DNA of 64,000 bases, from assembly GCA_029834535.1 (NCBI GenBank), contig JAQMWT010000687.1, positions 22,291-86,290 of the forward strand, written 5' to 3'. The notes below the pieces were generated by a model. The model was not told the DNA's origin and did no database searches. It saw only the letters and a program-made list of their open reading frames with translations. Source of the DNA: Chrysophaeum taylorii. Lineage: Eukaryota; Sar; Pelagophyceae; Pelagomonadales; Pelagomonadaceae. A program made the translations under genes and the position numbers. Below, piece after piece: positions 60,605 through 64,000 of this stretch (position 1 is the first letter of the stretch; the number at the start of each line of letters is the position of its first letter).

Positions 60605-62780
60605 GTTGTAGTCGTAAAAAATTTTTTTGAAGTAAGGTTGTCGCGTGCGACGGCGATGGAGCCTTCGCCCGGCAAACGGGACGACGCGCTCGAGCCAGGG
60701 ACGCTACGCGAGCCTCGACGCCGGCATCGCATGCCGGCGTTTTACGTTCGGGGTTCTTTCGGGGTTCTGGCGCGCGCAAAAATGCGACGCGATTTCGCCT
60801 TTTTTCCGCGCGAACTCTTCGGTACGCGCGCGATGCTGCCCGGCGACGAAGTCGCCGCTGCGAGCGGCCACCGCCGTCGCGACCGCGGCCTCGGACTCTC
60901 CCCCGCTACGGATCGAAGACCACGAAAAACGCGGCGACGACCGCGACGAGCGTGCCGCGCGCGCGCGCGCCGACGACCCGGCCGCGCGCCCGCGCGCGCC
61001 CACGACGACCGCCCGTGGCCGCGTTCTGGCCATCGCCGACGGAGAAGAAGAAGACGAAGACCGCCTCGACGCCGGCATGGCATGCCGCAATTTTTCGTTC
61101 GATGTTCTTTGCGGTCAAAGCCCGCTTCCACGGCTACGACTCGCTCTTCCGACGGGCCGTCCTCGAGAACGCGCGCGACCGAACGAGACTCGACCGTCGA
61201 CTCGGTGGATCGACCACCGTTTAACCTCCGTTACGATGCGTGCCGGCGGCTTCGTCGCCGCGAGCGGCCACCGCCGTCACGACCGCGGACTCGGACTCGC
61301 CCGCGGGTTGACGTCCAGTCGACCGACCCGAAAAAAAACTCCGCGGCTCGCTCGACGGGCGGCGCACCGCGCCGCCGGGCAGCGCTTCGATACGATGCGT
61401 GTCGGCGTCTTCGTCGCCGCCGTCGCGACCGCGGGTTGACGTCCAGTCGACCAATCCGAAATAAAAACTCGACGGCGCGTCGAGCTCGACGCGTGCGCCA
61501 GCGCTTCGATACGATGCGTGCCGGCGTCTTCGTCGCCGCTGCGAGCGGCCACCGCCGTCGCGGACTCGGACTCGGACTCGCCCGCGGACTCGGACTCGCC
61601 CGCGGACTCGGACTTCCCCGCGGTGTCCAGTCGACCAACCCGAATAAAAACTCCGCGGCGCGGCGCGCCGGCGCTCGACGCGTCTGCCAGCGCTTCGATA
61701 CGATGCGTGCCGGCGTTCGTCGCCGTCTCGATACGATGCGTGCCGGCGTCTTCATCGCCGCTGCGAGCGGCCACCGCCTTCGCGACCGCGGCCTCCGGTC
61801 GTCGGCGCGCGGGACGGCCGCGCACGACCGCCCGTGGCCATCGGCCATCGCCCACGGAGACGAGACCTCCCCGCTCGCGTCTACGGCGAAGCCCGCTTCC
61901 GCGGCCACGCCTCGCTCTTCCCGCTGCGGCCGTCCTCGCCGCGAGAACCTCTGGACCGTCGACCGCGACGGCGCGTCCGCTATCTATGGATTATGCGCGA
62001 CGCCCTCCTTCTCACTACGCCCGCCGCCACCCCGGCGCCTATTGTCTATAATGAAATACTCCATTAAACAAAGCGGCCATCCGCCATCTCATAGTCCATC
62101 TCATAGTCCATCCGCAAAAAACGCAAAGCCGAAAATAAACAGGCATAAGGCTAACCCCCAGAACGCTTCGCGCAACGGAAAGGAAGGAAAACGGTACACA
62201 CCCTAACCCAAGAACGAAAAACTTACCAAGAAATCTTCAAGAACCGAAAACACTCAATTTCCAGGGCATGCGACGGCGTTTTTGGTCGGCTCCCGAGACG
62301 CGGCGGCCGTCGAGGCGGTGGGGGGTCCGGGGGTGTCCCCCGGCGGGGGGTTTGGGGGGCAGAGCCCCCCAATTCCCCGGGGGGTTCGGGGGGCTTGCCC
62401 CCCGAGAAAAAGGCCGAAAAAAACCCGACTTGGCTTTACTAGTCCACAATAATTAATTGGGAAACGTGTGTCTGTGTGTCAGAGCACTCTAACGGCACTC
62501 TACTTTCTGTTCGAAGCCCTATGTATGCTCGAAACGGCCACACAAAATCTGCGTTTTGTAAAGCCGATTCATTTCAAAACGCTTCACTCGAGGCCTACTT
62601 TCTGTTCTTTGGTAATGTATGCGCAAAAGCAAAGCTCTTTATAAAATGTTTTCTTCTTGGAGTGCGGGAGAGTGTTGTGTGTTCCGGGAGAGACCGACGA
62701 ACTTTGAGCGAGAATCTTGGGAGGGTGCGCTACGTATCGTCCTGAGTTCGGACCTGTTGGTCGTAAAAATCGAAGTGCAC
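60605..62780 (+). repeat. Macro-repeat unit 2
   Basis: A second copy of the unit at 57,864 with the same order: start block (60,649), GCATCGCATGCCGGCG hairpin, subrepeats (about 61,220; 61,385; 61,505; 61,695; 61,727), the CTATAATGAAATACTCCATT region (62,047), hairpin cassette (62,328-62,405) and the ACTTTCTGTTC end. It differs from unit 1 by indels of whole subrepeats and by a segment rich in GCGCGCGCGC near 60,960. The distance to unit 3 by the same fixed word is 2221 bp. Confidence 0.85.
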
Positions 62781-64000
62781 CAGAAGAAAACCCTTACCCT
62801 TTTTCCTTTTTTTTTGGCTATTTGCTGCCACAAACTCGGCCGATCTTTTGAAGTAAGGTTGACGCGTGCGACGGCGATGGAGCCTTCGCCCGGCAAACGG
62901 GACGACGCGCTCGAGCCAGGGACGCGAGCCCTCGACGCCGGCATGGCATGCCGGGGGCTCCATCTTTCATTCGGGGTTCTTTTTCATTCTGGCGCGCGCA
63001 AAAATGCGACGCGATTTCGCCTTGTGCGCGAACCTTCTACGCGCGCGATGCTGCCGGCGTCTTCGTCGCCGCTGCGAGAGGCCACCGAAATCGACAAATT
63101 GCCGTGCGCTCGCGGTCTGCGGTCACAGCCCGCTTCCACGGCTACGACCTCGCTCTTCCGACGGGCCGTCCTCGAGAACGCGCGACCGAACGAGACTCGA
63201 CCGTCGACTCGGTGGATCGACCATCGTTTCACCTTCGTTACGATGCGTGCCGGCGGCTTCGTCGCCGCTGCGAGAGGCCACCGCCGTCGCGACCGCGGAC
63301 TGACTCGCCTGCGGACTCGGACTCGCCGCCCGGGTTGACGTCCAGTCGACAAACCCGAAAACTCGGCGGCGCGCTCGACGGGCGTGGCCCGCGCCGCCGG
63401 GCCCGGAGCTTCGATACGATGCGCCGGCGTCTTCGTCGCCGCTGCGAGCGGCCACCGCCGTCGCGACCGCGGCCCGGACTCTCCCCCGCCAGCCACAACA
63501 GCTCGCCGTAAAGTCGCGGCCTTCGTCGACGTCGTCGACCTCACGCGTCTGCGACATCGATTTCTGCTTGTCGACGGTGGTCGCGCCACGTCCTGGGACT
63601 GGCCGCGCTCTGGCCATCGCAAGCCTCGCGACCTACTACTGGAACGCCTACGGATCCAAGACCACAAAAAACGCGGCGACGTCCGCTATCTACGTCCAGA
63701 CCATCGGCCACCGTCGGCCACACGGATAAATTTCCGTCGTGCTCCTTCGAAACCCACGCCCTGTCAACTCCAACGGTGCGCGCTCCATTCTCCACCGCCT
63801 CATCCCTGTCTACCTCCTCCAACTCGCACCATGGATATTAATAAAAGACTACTACACCCTTTATTCCCAGGGCGAAACCCAATGGGGAGTCCGCCTCTTC
63901 CACCTGAGCCTGTTGTCTCCCCTCCCACAGGATCCCACGGCAAAGAAAGAGAATAAAACGGGCGTGTGGTCGGCGGCCACGTCCACCGCGTCGCGGCACG
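62781..64000 (+). repeat. Macro-repeat unit 3 (partial, runs off the window)
   Basis: The start of a third unit: leader with AAAACCCTTACCCTTTTTCC, the ATGGAGCCTTCGCCC block (62,877), and subrepeats at about 63,236 and 63,410. From about 63,690 it departs from the other units; CACCATGGATATTAATAAAA at 63,828 is unlike them. No gene is assigned. Confidence 0.75.

Noticed and set aside
60560-62206. A 548-codon Arg/Pro-rich frame across macro-repeat unit 2 (and similar frames on both strands of units 1 and 3).
   Set aside because: All frames in this GC-rich repeat are long on both strands, composition is low-complexity, and the frame is not kept between units because of subrepeat indels. Its first codons also come from an inserted SINE.
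57864-64000. rDNA intergenic spacer.
   Set aside because: The tandem structure fits, but no 18S, 5.8S, 28S or 5S sequence is recognisable in or beside the units.

Overview
This window looks like nuclear DNA of a repeat-rich eukaryote, most likely an alga or other protist. I see no operons, rRNA or tRNA genes, and no confident host gene. Almost everything that can be read is transposable element: Ty1/copia, Ty3/gypsy, an R2-like non-LTR element with a restriction-like endonuclease, a SINE family, a Mutator-like transposase, a Helitron helicase fragment and a 918-bp terminal-inverted-repeat element. Most coding regions carry frameshifts, stops or nested insertions. I cannot name the species. 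The closest precedent I know is the published report of cytosine methyltransferases inside retrotransposons of dinoflagellates (copia-type) and charophytes (a distinct class), but that is not proof of taxonomy.

Layout. 1-790: 3' end of a copia element with its LTR. 791-1660: disrupted Pro/Thr-rich ORF. 2.0-4.3 kb: decayed MULE transposase with a SINE beside it. 4.4-4.9 kb: C-rich minisatellite. 5.5-7.0 kb: transposase-like gene. 7.1-8.5 kb: inverted repeats, a small pseudogene, a 29-bp palindrome and a SINE. 9.5-11.75 kb: short gag-only LTR element (G1). 11,900-21,146: gypsy element I, with a copia solo LTR (19,855-21,079) nested in its 3' LTR and a Helitron/LINE-tail insert nested in that. 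21.1-25.1 kb: gag remnant G2 and copia B on the minus strand. 25.1-27.1 kb: AT-richer DNA with no gene. 27,142-28,059: TIR element inserted in the 3' region of copia C (28.1-31.4 kb). 31,775-40,503: copia D on the minus strand. 40.5-45.3 kb: R2-like LINE inserted in a copia integrase fragment and split by a SINE. 45,302-55,232: gypsy element II on the minus strand with both LTRs. 55.2-57.7 kb: copia E gag-protease. 57.9-64.0 kb: three GC-rich macro-repeat units of about 2.2-2.7 kb.

The most interesting content is three C5-cytosine methyltransferase domains carried by retrotransposons of two superfamilies. Both gypsy elements have one between protease and reverse transcriptase, with the catalytic Pro-Pro-Cys kept. 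Copia D has a separate, more canonical one (motifs I, IV, VI, VIII, IX and X recognisable) between protease and integrase, but its catalytic Cys is Arg. Gypsy I has lost most of its reverse transcriptase, its RNase H and half its integrase, yet keeps the methyltransferase domain open. These elements may methylate their own DNA or modify host methylation; that is inference.
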